A stretch of 64,000 nucleotides of DNA, taken from Candolleomyces eurysporus (lineage: Eukaryota; Basidiomycota; Agaricomycetes; Agaricales; Psathyrellaceae). The stretch lies in the NCBI GenBank assembly GCA_027579435.1, contig JANBPK010001487.1, positions 16,211-80,210 of the forward strand, in the 5' to 3' direction. Under the pieces are notes generated by a model. That model was not told the origin of the DNA and ran no database searches. It worked only from the letters and a program-made list of their open reading frames with translations. The position numbers were made by a program, and so were the translations under genes. Position 1 is the stretch's first letter; each line of letters begins with the position of its first letter. Shown here in pieces: positions 24,399 through 37,308 of this stretch.

Positions 24399-26730
24399 TA
24401 CTATACTCATTCTCATTTGGCATCTACCTTCGCGTTCTCGAAATGTCTCTCTAGCTCTACCTTTCACCCGACGCAATGGATGTTGCAATTACATCAGCCT
24501 TTGTCGCCTGTGAACCACAATTTTTCTTCCCTGACTCCAATTATTTGGATGCTCCAATAGGAGAGAAAAGTGTACCCTTCTCAGTGGCGTTGTGGCGTCT
24601 TGCATTTGTTATTCGACTAGTCCACTCGATGCCCAATTTCAACGGAACGGCGAGCGATCGAGCCTCCATCGGACCCCTATCGAACACACTCAGTCGTTTA
24701 AGGGTGTAAGGTACCGGCCTTAAACCTTTGTCTGACACGATTTCCCAGCTGCACAGCTAATCTGACGACTACTGCGGTGAGATCCACTTTGCAATTTCGA
24801 ATCTGCACGAACAATACACTGATAGAAGTCTACTCTCTAGATGGCAGGATGTATGTCATGATGCATGATTGTTTCATTGCTCCATGCTGTTCCTTGGCGC
24901 ATACACGTCTTTCTGCCAAACATCAATTGAATTTCATCGTCGACGTGTACTGCGAATAAGGGCAGTAACATTCCTCGAGTTCCCCGTGCATCTAACTCCC
25001 GCTTTCCGTCGCGTTGAGGCTTATCTACCAGAATCGAAACTCGGGCTTTCTGCTTCTTGGAATTAGTCTTGAGTGGAGACCGAAGACCCAAGCTCCGCAA
25101 GCAGACAGAACCTGTGCGATATACTCATCCTTTTCTCTTCGGTGTCGAATTGGGAATACCGGTCGCTTCCAACGGGGGAGTTTGACTCACCGGCCTTTTC
25201 TCGTGGTACGCACGGTGAATTATCTTTCCTATTATTATCACACTGACTTTGATTGCTTTCTGTTCAGTTAGCGCATGACTTGAGGGTGCATTCGATCCCA
25301 ATGGCCCGCCCAGCAAGCGAACTCGGCATGACATCGTCGCAGAAGGTGAACGGATATACTTGAAAGACCGTTGGAACTTTCTGTTCCTTCTATCCGAGTG
25401 AAACTCGATATTTCGGCGCTCATGGAGGAAGCGGCTACATCGGGGTCCGGGATGTATCCTATGCGTTTGTCGGTCGGCCAAGATCAATTCCGACCTTCCA
25501 AATTCCAGTCTGATGTTTAACAGGAAAACTATCCGTATTCGTTGGATATCCGAGTGTTTATGGCGTGTGCTCCGAGGATCATTTGGCCATCAAAACCAAC
25601 ATTGAATGTTGACCGAGGAATATGTTGTATTTCCACAAATGCCTTTCCATCACATCGACCCGGCGTAGACGTCACCATCTGGTGATTCGGTATCTGTGTT
25701 CAGGGCGCGAGCCTCGGGAGTGTACGACTGCGCTCTGTGCACCCACCTGGCAATGATATCCGCGGTATTTTGAGGTGGGTTTGTCAAAATTTCGTAGCGG
25801 TGGGCAAGGAGTGGGCGCAGCTGACTGTCTTGAACCCTGCAGCCCCGGAGATCTGATTTTGCAGTTTTGTGACCGTTCGAGGTTCAGGAAGCGACCACGA
25901 TAAATAACGAAGAACACACAAACACACACTTGGGGAGCACGACGATTCAATAAACGCCCTAGGTTCGTCGGGAGACCTCGTTCGACAGAGTATAACGGAG
26001 GGATCAGCTCGAACCTTTGGGTTCTGACTGGGGAGAAATCCCAGATTCCCTGGAAACCTGGGTTTCCTGGAGGTGCGAGGTAAGCCCTGCCACGTGTAGT
26101 TAAATGGGGAATTGATCTCTGATGGTGTCCTCAAGGCGAATCTGCGATTACCACCTCCAATTAAGGTGCAATAGAGTTACTAAGAGGCCGAAGGCAGTAA
26201 GCTCAAGGCATGAGGTTCGTCTGCAGGTATCGACTTAGCAGCTGAGCTTCCTCCTGCAGTGTTATCTAACAAGGTTTTCTATTACGCCCTACTGTCGGAC
26301 GACACCAGCAGAGGATCTGGAAGTGAGTGTGTATGAAATCAAGCCTTCCTCACCTTCCAGAGTCACTTGTCAGGCCGCTTCTGAAAGATGCCTTCTTTGG
26401 TGTCCAGCCCCATTCGGTCGCTGTCCGTGTCCCATATCGAGAATCAGACACGACCCTGGGCAATATCCCAACAGCACCACGATGTTTCTCCTCGCAATTC
26501 CAGTCCACGATCTATGCTGTCACTTGGCTTTAGATTTCGCCCTTCACTTGCCGATCTGCTTGGCCCAAGGGAATCTCTAACCTCATCCCTTTCCGGTCTG
26601 TCCATCCAACTCTCGAAATCCTTTAAAGACCGCTGGCCGTTTACCGTCGATTCACCAGCCCTCCCATCCACCGCTCCTATCCTCTCGAGTTCTGGACATT
26701 CTCCAACAAACACTCCCATTCAACATCATC
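24399..26730. other. Long intergenic stretch
   Basis: I see no gene. Short frames appear on both strands (for example minus 25125-25487 and 25784-26134) without domains or linked exons. The last 350 bases are pyrimidine-rich and should hold the promoter and 5' leader of the methyltransferase gene, although an open frame without domain signatures overlaps them. Confidence 0.45.
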
Positions 26731-28534
26731 ATGCCTTCGACAACAGCCACCTCGCCCTGCGTGCAGTTCCCCTCCACCTCAAAAGCCCTCCAATCTTCGT
26801 CGCTCTTGTCAGCGTTCAGCCCCCGGTCTTGGGTCACCTCTTTCGGTATGCTCATTCCCTTTACTTCTTAGCTGGTTACGAGTTTGTTGAATGTTTCGTT
26901 CTCTTTAGCGCGCAATTCCATCCTTTCAGTGCTAGACGACGCCATCACTGTCGGTCACCTCACAATCTCCGACTCGGAAGGAACACACTATTACGGCAAG
27001 TTTCAAAAGGGCTGCAATGACGTCCATTTGCAAGTCGTGAGCGACGATTTCTGGATGCGAATTCTTCTGTAAGTCCTCGATGGCATGAGTTTAAGAATTG
27101 GGTGCTCAACGTGGAATTCTTCTTAGATCTGGCGACTTGGGCTGTAAGTTTCTGGTGGCTAACTAACTCGTGCCGCTGCAGTCGCTGACAATCTTAATAG
27201 TCAGTGAAGCTTATATGATTGGTGATATCCATGTATCGAACCTCAAGGGTGCGATGGACGTACGTCTGATTTACTTTCGGTCCATTCTGCAAACGGACTC
27301 TAATCGTATGCCCAGATTTGGCTCGAAAACCAATCCGGCATGGAGATGACGCTCTCTTCCACTGTCGCGAAAGTTTCGTCGGCGATGTCCGCACTCTACA
27401 ACAGCTTCCTCGGTCAGACGCGATCTCAAGCACGGCTCAATGCTATCGCCAGCTACGATCAGTCCAACGAGTTGTTCAAGGCTTTCCTTAGCAAGGAGAT
27501 GATGTACTCCTGTGCATTGTGGTCCCAGGAAGAGGGTGGTGTTCGTGGCGATTTGGAACTTGGTCCGATGCCCGGCGACCTTGAAGCTGCGCAGCGCCGA
27601 AAGCTCCACCATGTCCTTCGCGCAGCTCGCGTGAAGCCCGGCGATCGTATTCTCGAATTCGGCAGCGGTTGGGGTGGACTCGCTATCGAGGCTGCCCGCT
27701 CCTTCGGCTGCGAGGTCGATACTTTGACCTTGTCGATTGAGCAGAAGAAGCTCGCTGAAGAGCGAATCAAGGAGGCTGGCTTTGAAGGTCGCATTCGGGT
27801 TCACTTGATGGACTACCGCGAAATCCCCGCTGAGTGGGAGAAGGCTTTCGATGCCTTCATCAGCATTGAGATGATCGAGGTGTGTTTTTCTTTCTATCGA
27901 TATTTGATGCAACCCATGCTTATTGGAGACCTCCAGCACGTCGGACCAAAGTACTACAGCACATACTTCAAGCTCGTCGACTTTGCTCTCAAATCGCGCA
28001 ATGCGACTGCTGTTGTCACCTCGTCGACATTCCCCGAATCACGGTTCTCTACCTATCAGTGAGTCATCTGTTCACCAAACCGCGGGTTCCTTGCTGACAG
28101 TCTTTATTATTCAGGGCTGAGGACTTTATGCGCAAATACATGTGGCCCAACTCGAGTCTTCCCAGCGCCACCGCTCTGATCACTGCATCACAGGCAGGGT
28201 CGCAAGGAAGGTTCACCCTCCAAGGTGTTGAGAACCACGCCGCTCACTACCCACGGACACTCCGTGAATGGGGACGACGCCTCGAAAACAACTTGAGCCA
28301 AGAGATGATCGCCAAGGACTACCCTTCACTGAAGAGCGACGCCGATTTCGAGGTCTTCAAGCGAAAGTGGCAGTATCTGTTTGCCTACGCTGGAGCTGGC
28401 TTCGCAAAGGGCTACATCACTTGCCACATGCTTACATTCATCCGCGAGGTATGTTGTTGTATTCTGATTTGGACTGGATCAGCTGCTGACATACACGCTT
28501 TCTTCAGAATGACTGGCCAGAGCGCTGCGATTGA
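26731..28534 (+). CDS. Cyclopropane-fatty-acyl-phospholipid synthase-like methyltransferase
   Basis: This SAM-dependent enzyme is of the CFAS/mycolic-acid methyltransferase family, which modifies double bonds in membrane lipid acyl chains. The spliced protein is around 450 residues. An N-terminal domain (ITVGHLTISDSEG, FSEAYMIGDIHVSNL) precedes the SAM-binding motif ILEFGSGWGGLAIEAA. Further blocks are TLTLSIEQKKLAEERI, FISIEMIEHVGPKYY, which crosses an intron, and a C-terminal AGAGFAKGYITCHMLTFIRENDW. The SAM site and the catalytic-region EMIEHV block are intact. The start is the ATG at 26731 (MPSTTATSP...), which splices to FARNSILSVLDDAITVGHL. An upstream open frame overlaps in another frame. 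Seven introns were placed. Related plant and fungal proteins may act on sphingolipids instead, so the substrate is open. Confidence 0.85.
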
Positions 28535-29091
28535 GCACTCTCCACGACACGATGCACACACTGTGTCTATTGGGTCCTGTCGGACACAACCAAAACGTCG
28601 CGACTCGCGAATACAACGTGCAGGACCTCGCTTGGATGTTTATAAGTAATTAATGGACATTAAACTTAGAGTAGCTGAACAAGGCCACCTAGATGGCATG
28701 TTCGGAACGTTCTTGTATATTTTTATACCACGTCGGAAGGAGCCCAAACACATGCATTATCTGTAGACATACTTACTTGTACATTACGCCCTGATTAACT
28801 TAAGCAGAATGAAAAAGATTGAATAGGCACAAAGTGGGCTGGAGGACGTAATGTTTCCTTTTTGGCATATGTCCGACCGTGTCGTCGTCAAGATCAGCAC
28901 GCGTTTTGCTTTTGACAACGACCAGAACACCGAACCCCAGTTTTTCCCAGAACGACTTGAACACCCACGAAAACTACACGACTTTCTTTTACTCTGTATT
29001 CTTCCTATTGCCTGAGCTCTTCGTGAGCTGGGCGCCTCTTTACCCCTGTCTTTACCTACTCTCCAACACCGGTCAATAACACGAAAACAAG
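28535..29091. other. Intergenic, 3' end and promoter sequence
   Basis: This holds the 3' flank of the methyltransferase gene and the promoter of the kinesin gene. The stretch before 29092 is pyrimidine-rich, and no gene is visible. Confidence 0.5.
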
Positions 29092-32000
29092 ATGGCTGAA
29101 GCTGGCGAGGGCAACATCAAGGTCGTGGTGCGATGTAGGCCTCTCAATTCTCGAGGTGAGCACTTGCACCCCACTCCAATGGCTTGTCCTTTCGCGGGGG
29201 ACTGATGTCTGGCCAACTAGAACTCGCTCGGGGGGCAAAGCCTCTCATTCGAATGCAGGGCAACCAGACGTTCTTGGACCCACCGGAAGCGGGTTCCTCA
29301 CAAGACACGAAGCGCGCGACAGAGCGCAAGACTATGGCGTTCAGCTTCGACAAGAGTTACTGGTCAGCAGGACCGAGGGACGAGCCTGGCTACTGTTCAC
29401 AGCAAACACTCTTCGATGATCTCGGAAAAGAGCTTTTGGACCACGGGTTCAATGGGTTTAATGCTTGTATTCTTGCTTGTGCGTCTCCCAACTGCCTGTC
29501 CTGTGTAGTGGTGGCTGACATGGAGGTTGTACAGACGGTCAAACCGGATCCGGGAAATCATACAGGTGCGACGAATTGCCAACTGGCTGTCAATAGACGA
29601 GCTTAAAACTGCGCGTTTACAGTATGATGGGATGTTCGTGGCCGTTCTATTGCTCAATTCTTCAATATACTCATTGGAACTATAGATGGGCCGGACAAGG
29701 GTATTATCCCTCTCACTTGCCTTGAACTCTTCGATCGAGTGGAGAAGAAAGAGTCTGCAGATCCAAACCTAAAGATAACAGTTGAAGTCTCATATATTGA
29801 GGTCAAGCGTCGTTTCTCGGAGCCATCATCTGCATTCGGCTCACTATCCTCTAGATTTACAACGAGAAAGTGCGCGACCTCTTGAACCCGAAGAACACAG
29901 GCAATCTCAGGGTTCGAGAACACCCAAGCTTGGGTCCTTATGTCGAAGATCTTTCCAAGCTGGTTGTTAGCGGGTATGAAGAGATGATGAACCTTATGGA
30001 CGAAGGGAACAAGGCCCGAACAGTCGCTGCTACCAACATGAACGAAACGTACGTGTCTTCTTTCCTTCCGCTTCTTTTGTGGTGCCTCATTCTTCCTGTA
30101 CCTGTTACGTCGTACCGTATGGTAGAGCCGTAGGACTGATATCGTTTCCCCTTCCTCAGATCATCGCGGTCGCATGCCGTATTCACCCTCTTGGTCACAA
30201 TGAAGCGACACGATGTAGACACCAATATGGACACGGAAAAGGTGTCTAGGATCAGGTGCGACAATTCAGGTTCATTATCACTGCCGAGTGCTGACTAGTC
30301 CCAACAGTCTGGTGGATCTGGCCGGCTCGGAACGAGCAAATTCTACTGGTGCCACTGGGCAACGGCTGAAGGAGGGTGCTAATATTAACAAGTCCCTCAC
30401 AACGCTGGGAAAGGTCATTTCTTCGCTTGCAATGGCTAGCACGGCTGAGACAAAGAAGGGGAAGAAGGGAAAGGATGCTGACTTCGTTCCGTATCGTGAT
30501 TCGGTGCGTGATTGTCGCTTTTTTTTCTTCGAGGCCCCGATTGGTGCTCACGCTGTTACGTATGTTCTTCCCCAATGCTCGTGCCGGCTTTCTATTGGAC
30601 GTGCTTGCTTCTGCGTACAACCGGCTGTTTCGAATCCTCAGGTCCTTACATGGCTACTCAAAGACAGTCTCGGAGGAAACTCGAAAACGGCTATGATTGC
30701 CGCAATCTCTCCTGCTGATTATGAGGAGACCCTCAGTACGTTGCGATATGCCGATCAGGCCAAGAAGATCAAGAACAAGGCCGTGGTGAACGAGGATCCC
30801 AATGCGAAGCTTGTGCGTGAGCTCAAGGAAGAATTGGAGATGTTGCGGGGTACGTTGAAATCGCACAATTTGCTCTATCAGGAATTGCGACTCATATGTG
30901 CTTTCTTCTTGGCGTTAACAGCCAGAGTCTCTGGTGCAAGTGGCGAAGACGTCTTTGATCCAAAGGTACCGCCCCAGCTCCAAAAGGTCACGTACCAAAC
31001 CAAGGATGGGCGCATCAAGACCGTCACCAAAGCAGAGCTTCAAGACCAGATGGAAGCCAGCGAGAAGTTGATGCAAAGTCTGAACGAAACTTGGGAAGAA
31101 AAGCTCGAGCGTACTCAGGAAGTGCAGAAGGAGCGAGAAAAGGCACTGGAAGAGCTAGGTATTACGGTCGAGAAGAATCTAGTCGGCGTGCATACCCCTA
31201 AAAAAGTACGAAATATTATCTCGGAAACGTTATCGACCGAATGCTGACCTATGAATCAGATGCCCCATCTCGTTAATTTGGTTAGTAGTCTTCTCAAAAA
31301 TCCCCCTGAGTTCCTGATGTTTACTCTTGCGCTTTCTCGTAGAACGAAGGTGAGAGCCGCGTTGCCGCTGGGGACGTATTCATCTTCGGACCGGATTCTG
31401 ACGATGCTCCTTTTCTTTAGATCCTCTTATGAGCGAATGCTTGATCTACCAATTGAAGCTAGGGAAGACCGTCGTGCGTACCCAGTGACTCAGTGTATCT
31501 ATCGTGCAAGATGTGCTGATTGGTTCCTACTAGGTGGGAAGACTGGACAGTGATGTTCCGGCCGCCATTCGTCTGAGTGGCGAGAACATCCATGAGGAAC
31601 ACTGTTACTTTGAAAACAACGATGGAAAGGTTACCTTGACCTCAATATCGGACAGTATCACGGTACGTCTACTACATTACGTTCTGGTATGCTGGNTTTT
31701 TTATTCAACCTTATTTAGTTCTTAAATGGCAAACAAGTACCCCCAGACCAAGTAAGGACTACCTTTAGTCATAGGTACAACATATAGAAGCTAACATTTA
31801 CGCACCAGCCTCATAGGCTGCGTTCCGGTTTCCGGATAATTCTTGGTAGGATTTCTTCTCGGTGTAGTGGGATTCGCCTAATGCTTGGAAATTTCTAGGT
31901 GATCATCATGTCTTCCGATTCAATAACCCTGAAGAGGTTCGCAAGCAGAGGGATCGTGCAACCATGAGGTCCAACCTGCAGAACAGTATCTCGGCAGCGG

Positions 32001-35000
32001 ATTTAGAGGCCATGAGTGCAGACTCTCCCCGGCCGGATTCACCGACTTCGGATGACGACTTGGATAATGTTGATTGGAACTATGCCAAGCGTGAAGCTGC
32101 TCTAGCAAGGCTTGGTTTGGACCCTCAGCTGGACAACCTCCCAGATGAAGATCTCAACAAGCTGTATGAGAAGATCACCAAAGTGAAGACGATGCGAGAC
32201 AACACTTCCAAGTCTCGGCCAGAGAGCAGTCTCAGCGTTGCGGACGATACCTGGAGCGAAACCGGTCGACCGATTCCAAGTGAAGCAACAGATGATACGA
32301 GTCTGTACGCCGCTCCCTGGGGTAGCCCGTTCACGGAAGAACCATTGAGGGAAACTCAAACGACTTTGGAGACGCGGCTGAACGAACTCGACGAGACGGC
32401 CACAGAAGCAGAAGATCTCAAGGTCGAGAAGGAGCACATGGAACATCAGTTGCGACTCGTCAAGGCTCAGATGCGCCGTATGGTGGAGGCTCGGGCCCGT
32501 GGCGAGCTAGATGCGGAGTCAATGGAATTTGAACCTATCATCTATTCGGCAAGACAATTGCGACTCATCCGGAAGGTGCTCGACAGGTGGAGGGCCAACC
32601 GAGCGTTTTCGATGGCGGAGCAAATCCTGATAAATGCGGTGGCAGTGAAGGAGGCTAACGTCATTTGGTAAGTTGATTTACGTTGCTGGATACATTACTT
32701 TTGGGTATTTACGCACGCGATAGCAAGGAACTTGGAAAGCAGGTCTCGTACAACTTCACGATCGCGTCAGGAGGATCCCTTGCCGCGCCAAGTTCCGCAG
32801 TCGACACGATTGCCGGGTTGGATCAGTTTGGGGACGTGGCAGACCCCATACTTGCTTCGAATACGCAGCCGTCTGCTGCAGTGAAGGTCATTGACAAGCG
32901 TAACAATGCTATCTACGTCTGGTCACTTGATCGTATGCAGCAGCAGCTGCAACGCATGCGGAACCTCACGACATACATCGACCGACCATCCTACACGCAG
33001 CACTTTTCGTCCGATGAACCCTTCTTCGAATCACCTCCCCCTGAATACTCCTTCATTGGCAATGCCCTCATCTCGCTTGCACCGCTATCACGTCGCCTAG
33101 GGTCCGCCAGCACCGTGCCAATATTTTGCCGATATACCGCAGAAGCCATCGGATCCTGTAGAGTTGATATTAAGGTGGTGAATGTGGTCGTATCACCGAA
33201 GTACCTTAACGGTTCAACACCGTCGACTCGTGCCGGAACGCGGGCGTCATCACCCGTCCCGCCCAAGACCAATCTACTCCCCGGAAGCAAACTCAGCTTT
33301 TGCCTGACGATCGACTCTGTAAAGGGACTTTCGTCATACGACTTTTCTGTTGTGCACCTGCAAGTGCGATTGTCGTCATTTGCAGGCCTCAACGGGATAT
33401 CTGCGGAAGAAGTCTTCCCCTCGACCGCGATCGACATTGATACATCCTCGCTCTCGGAGCTCAAGTTTCGACGGAATTTTACGATTGTTACGACATCCAA
33501 GGTTTTGAACCATTTACGACAAGGATACGCCCCCATAGAATTTTTCGCGGCACTCAAGCCTACCTACCTAGAAAGAATGGAGAGATGGGACGAGATGAGG
33601 GAGCAAACTCGACAGCCTCTAACGGTACCCCCAATACCCGACTCTTCCAACGACATGGCAAATTCGGCGCTATCGCCATCACCTTCAATGTCTGCAACAC
33701 AAGGGCTTCCATCTATGAGGAGGTCCGAGACAGATTTCGTAGTAGAGCAAACCCACGACGTCGTTGCCTGGCTACAAGTCTGCGAACTCGGACTGGACGG
33801 AAGCTACGTCCCCGTGTCCGTAATCTCCCAAAACACGCTGGATCCTGGAGTCTTCACGTTACACCAAGGACTGCAAAGACGTATTGCGCTCACAATATCG
33901 TCGAGCAGCGGGCAACAGTTACCCTGGACCGAGTTTACCCGAGTCAAAGTGGGAAATGTCCGACTCTTGGATCCCCAAGGACGTATCCACGACTCCACTT
34001 CCAAAGCCACTATCACCCTCCCGCTCTTGAAGGAGCAGACGGTAGAGTTCAAGGCCGACGGGACAGGCGTGCTCAGCGCGGAGGTCCTGTGGGATTCGAG
34101 CGTCCACGATTCGGTGTTGCTCAACAGGGTTACGGCGTCGAACCAGAGGATTCTGCTGCAAATTTTCTTCTGGGTTGCAGTTGAGACGTGCAGCGATCCC
34201 GTACAGTTCAGCATGGATTTCGCCGTCGCTATCCAAAGCCGGGATGCAAGTCCGCCAAGCAAACTCCTCAGCTTCTTCGGATCGAGCAAGATTCTCGCCA
34301 AGACGAGCACACTGTTCCTCGTCAAGCTCAGCCCGCCTCTTACTCGGAGCGCCAAAGATCTGTGGAGACTTGATACTTCGGAGAAGTACGTTCGGGGAGA
34401 GGAGACGCTGGGTGTGTGGAAGCCTCGAGGGATCACCGTGGTGGAGGACTACGAGAGGCTGATCTTGACGGAGAGGAGGGCGGCGGATGTCCAGGCTATC
34501 CGGGTCATCTTGGCAAACTCACCTCCGAAGCCGTTACCTCAAGACGCACTTGCGTGGAAGGCGGAACCGCTGCTGAGGAGGTCCCTGGAGCTGTGGCAGA
34601 AGCAGTTTGGGCACAAGGGCAAGGTCGGTCTAGGCAAAGAGCCCATAAAATTTTTTCGTTGACCACCCATTTTTATGTTGCGTTTAGATCGTTTTGAGCC
34701 AGGACCCAACCGAGTCCATCGATTCGCCGCCTTTGAAGAAACCGAACGGGGATTTGACTGCTGTAGACGGGCTCAAGTTTGTTTCGGAGACCAAGCTGGT
34801 TCCTCGAACGTACGTTTGTACTCGAGCGCTTTTCTGGGAAAGATGCTGATATCATCATCGTGCAGTGACAGTGCCACCAAGAAGGGACACATGCATGTTT
34901 TGATCGATGCGGGCCAGAACACCTGGGAACGGAGATGGTTTGTGCTCAAGAGGTATGATGAAACCGTGTCTTTCGCCTTTGATACTGATTGACCTTTGGA

Positions 35001-35288
35001 TAGACCGTATCTGCACATGTACGCTCATTCCAACGAGCTGGAGGAAATTGGCGTCATCAGCCTATCTGGAGTCAACGTGGAAAGCGACCCACAGAAGGAG
35101 ATCCTGCTTGGCGTACGTGCTCAGCTTTGATGCAGGTGAACAGTTGAACTGACTCTGCTCTATAGAAACCCTTCTCGTTTACACTTTTCACGGCGTCCAA
35201 CTCGTATGCACTTGCAGCTCCGAACCAGAAAGAGCTGCAGCAGTGGACGCTCAAGCTGGATCCTACACGTTTGCCAGCCTCTATCTAA
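29092..35288 (+). CDS. kin3: Kinesin-3 heavy chain (UNC-104/KIF1 family)
   Basis: This plus-end microtubule motor moves endosomes and vesicles in hyphae. It is roughly 1,650 residues with a full kinesin-3 layout. The N-terminal motor starts [22 protein letters not shown], with GQTGSGKS (P-loop, split by an intron), NMNETSSRSH (switch I) and LVDLAGSE (switch II). A lysine-rich KKGKKGK insert precedes [21 protein letters not shown], matching the K-loop of this class. Then come coiled-coil segments, an FHA domain ([25 protein letters not shown]), KIF1B/DUF3694-type regions, and a C-terminal PH domain ([31 protein letters not shown]). The stop is at 35286-35288. The many introns are short, and one has an N at 31696. 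The gene converges on IMP3 with a 304-bp gap. No disabling change is seen. Confidence 0.93.
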
Positions 35289-35592
35289 AGCAAGTAGCTG
35301 TCTTTTTTTTATTCTCGTCTTTTTGGAGGTTTCTGTCGCTTTTTTGGCTTCTACACGTACATATCTATCTATCTATGAGCGCTACGGCTGCTTTTGTTGT
35401 TCTCTACGCTGTCCTAGATGTTTTCCTTCTGTATCAACTCCCTCCTTCTTTTTTATCGCACGCACGCAAGCAAAGAGCATATCGCATACGTACTTATCGG
35501 AGACTCCAGTAGAATACCTAGTAATTGTATACCGACATTGGGTAAATTTTATGGCATGGTACTCGGAGGTGAGAACGCGAGGTAGACGATGG

Positions 35593-36333
35593 TTAGAGAA
35601 GATCAAAGTCGTCGAGCTCGTCGTTGTACTGCATGACCACACGCTTGAGTTTGGAGGTGTCGACCCAGGTGACATAGTCCTCCATATGTCTGAGGTTGTT
35701 GAACAGATGAGTCAGGCAGAGTTTGGGGATCGACATTACCTTGTTACGAGATATGCAGGGTCGGTGATGGTGTCAGGGCCAACGCGGACATGTCCCTGTT
35801 CTATAAATTTTGCTGCCTGATAGAGTCGTGAGGAAGGGATCGGACTCGAGGACAGATGACATACTGCGCTGACGGTTTCGGCCATCTTGGACATGCACAT
35901 GAAGACCGCGAGCCGTCGCCTGCAGAAGGCGGCCACAGAGACCTTGTTTTCGACGTCACTGAGCTTTGCGGCGGTGCCGAGGATGCCCATGTCGTAGAGC
36001 TTGGAGAGCAGCTGGCCCTCCATGCGCGTTCTGAAGGGATCCTGGGCCGGCAGGAGGGCTACGCGGTGTGCATAGGAGCGCAGAGAGCCGCAGAGCTTGT
36101 TGTATCTGGACTGGATGAGCACCGGGACGGCCGGGAGGTAAAACGGCGCACTTGTGGTAGTCCTCGCGGTCCTGGATGTGGTACCTGCGCATGACCTTGA
36201 GCTCGCGGAGGGAGGCATCTTGTTTCCACTGGACATGGTCAAAGAAAGTCTATGTTTTCTGGACAGGACGCACATTGAGAAAATCGAGTTTCTTGAGCAG
36301 CTTCTTTTCGTGGTATTTCAGCTGGCGGACCAT
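35593..36333 (-). CDS. IMP3: U3 snoRNP protein IMP3 (S4 domain)
   Basis: This nucleolar protein of the small-subunit processome binds U3 snoRNA and helps early 18S rRNA processing with MPP10 and IMP4. It is about 183 residues in four exons. It starts [20 protein letters not shown], followed by [35 protein letters not shown], which two introns restore. The S4 RNA-binding part reads [52 protein letters not shown], and the protein ends ELDDFDLL. Length and all blocks match the family. The 304 bp at 35289-35592 separate its 3' end from the kinesin stop, and no further gene is seen there. It is head to head with the LDB1-like gene. Confidence 0.93.
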
Positions 36334-36526
36334 GATGATGGTACGAAAAAGGAGTTGATGAGCCACGTGTGGGAGTCAGCCCTTCCTCATCGTCCTCCAC
36401 GACCTCCTCCCGCCCCCGTCGCCGTCCTCGACGCCCTCGACGCCCGCTGCCCCTCCCCGGTTCATGTCCCCACCCATTCCTCCTTTCTCGCCTCTCTCCC
36501 CGCAATCCGGCCTTTGACTCGCCCAG
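36334..36526. promoter_or_regulatory. Shared divergent promoter of IMP3 and the LDB1-like gene
   Basis: The start codons are 193 bp apart and point away from each other. The half near the LDB1-like gene is strongly pyrimidine-rich on the plus strand, as in many fungal 5' leaders. Confidence 0.5.
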
Positions 36527-37251
36527 ATGAATGGTAACGTTCGCGCAGACATGCTCCGCAATTCCGCCATGGGCCAGACACCCCCCATGCTCACCATGGG
36601 CAGCAATCCCGCCTACATGCAGAACCCGGCCCAGATGAACCACCAGCAGATGTCCATGCCCAACATGAACTCGAACCAACCCATGAACATGCTCAACCCG
36701 GCCAACGTTCCCCTCCCAAACAACCAAAACCCACGGATGATGATGCAGCAGTCCCAGGTTCACCAGCTTCCAGGGGGTCAGCAGCAGGTCCGGCCAGCAA
36801 TGCCCATGCGTTCTGGCCAAAATCCTCAGGCGATGATGGGTCCGGCGAACACACAAGGAGGTCCTCGTATGGGAGGTTTGACCATGCAGCTGCCCAATTC
36901 CTTTCCATCTGGGATGCCACCGCAACCCGGTCAGAATCCTGCGCTGCGACGGGCACCCTCTCAGACCCAGATGAACGCCGTCTCTGGTGGAATGAGTCTT
37001 CCCGTCAATCCTGGCAACAATATGGTTCAGCTTCAGCAGATGCAACTCCAGCACTCCCGTCAGCAGCAGTTAGGCCAGCGGCAGGCGGGAAATCCTGGCA
37101 TGCAATCGTCCATGGGAGGCATTGTGCCTACTAATGTTATGAGCAGTCTTCAACAACCACCATCGATGGGCCCACAACAGCTTCCACTCGGACTCGGACA
37201 GGGTCAGTTACCACCCCATGCTTTCCCAAACGGTGTCGGCATCCCCAATCA

Positions 37252-37308
<57 letters not shown>

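Noticed and set aside
26388..27020. 210-codon plus-strand frame overlapping the methyltransferase start
   Set aside because: It lacks domains and is in a different frame from the conserved exons. The spliced model from 26731 joins all family blocks.
29144..29353. Overlapping frames on both strands inside the kinesin motor exons
   Set aside because: They are shadows of the kinesin coding sequence, which is fixed by conserved motor motifs.
36239..37054. Minus-strand frame of 271 codons rich in His/Gly
   Set aside because: It is the complement of the Pro/Met/Gln-rich N-terminus of the LDB1-like gene and has no domain or splice signals.
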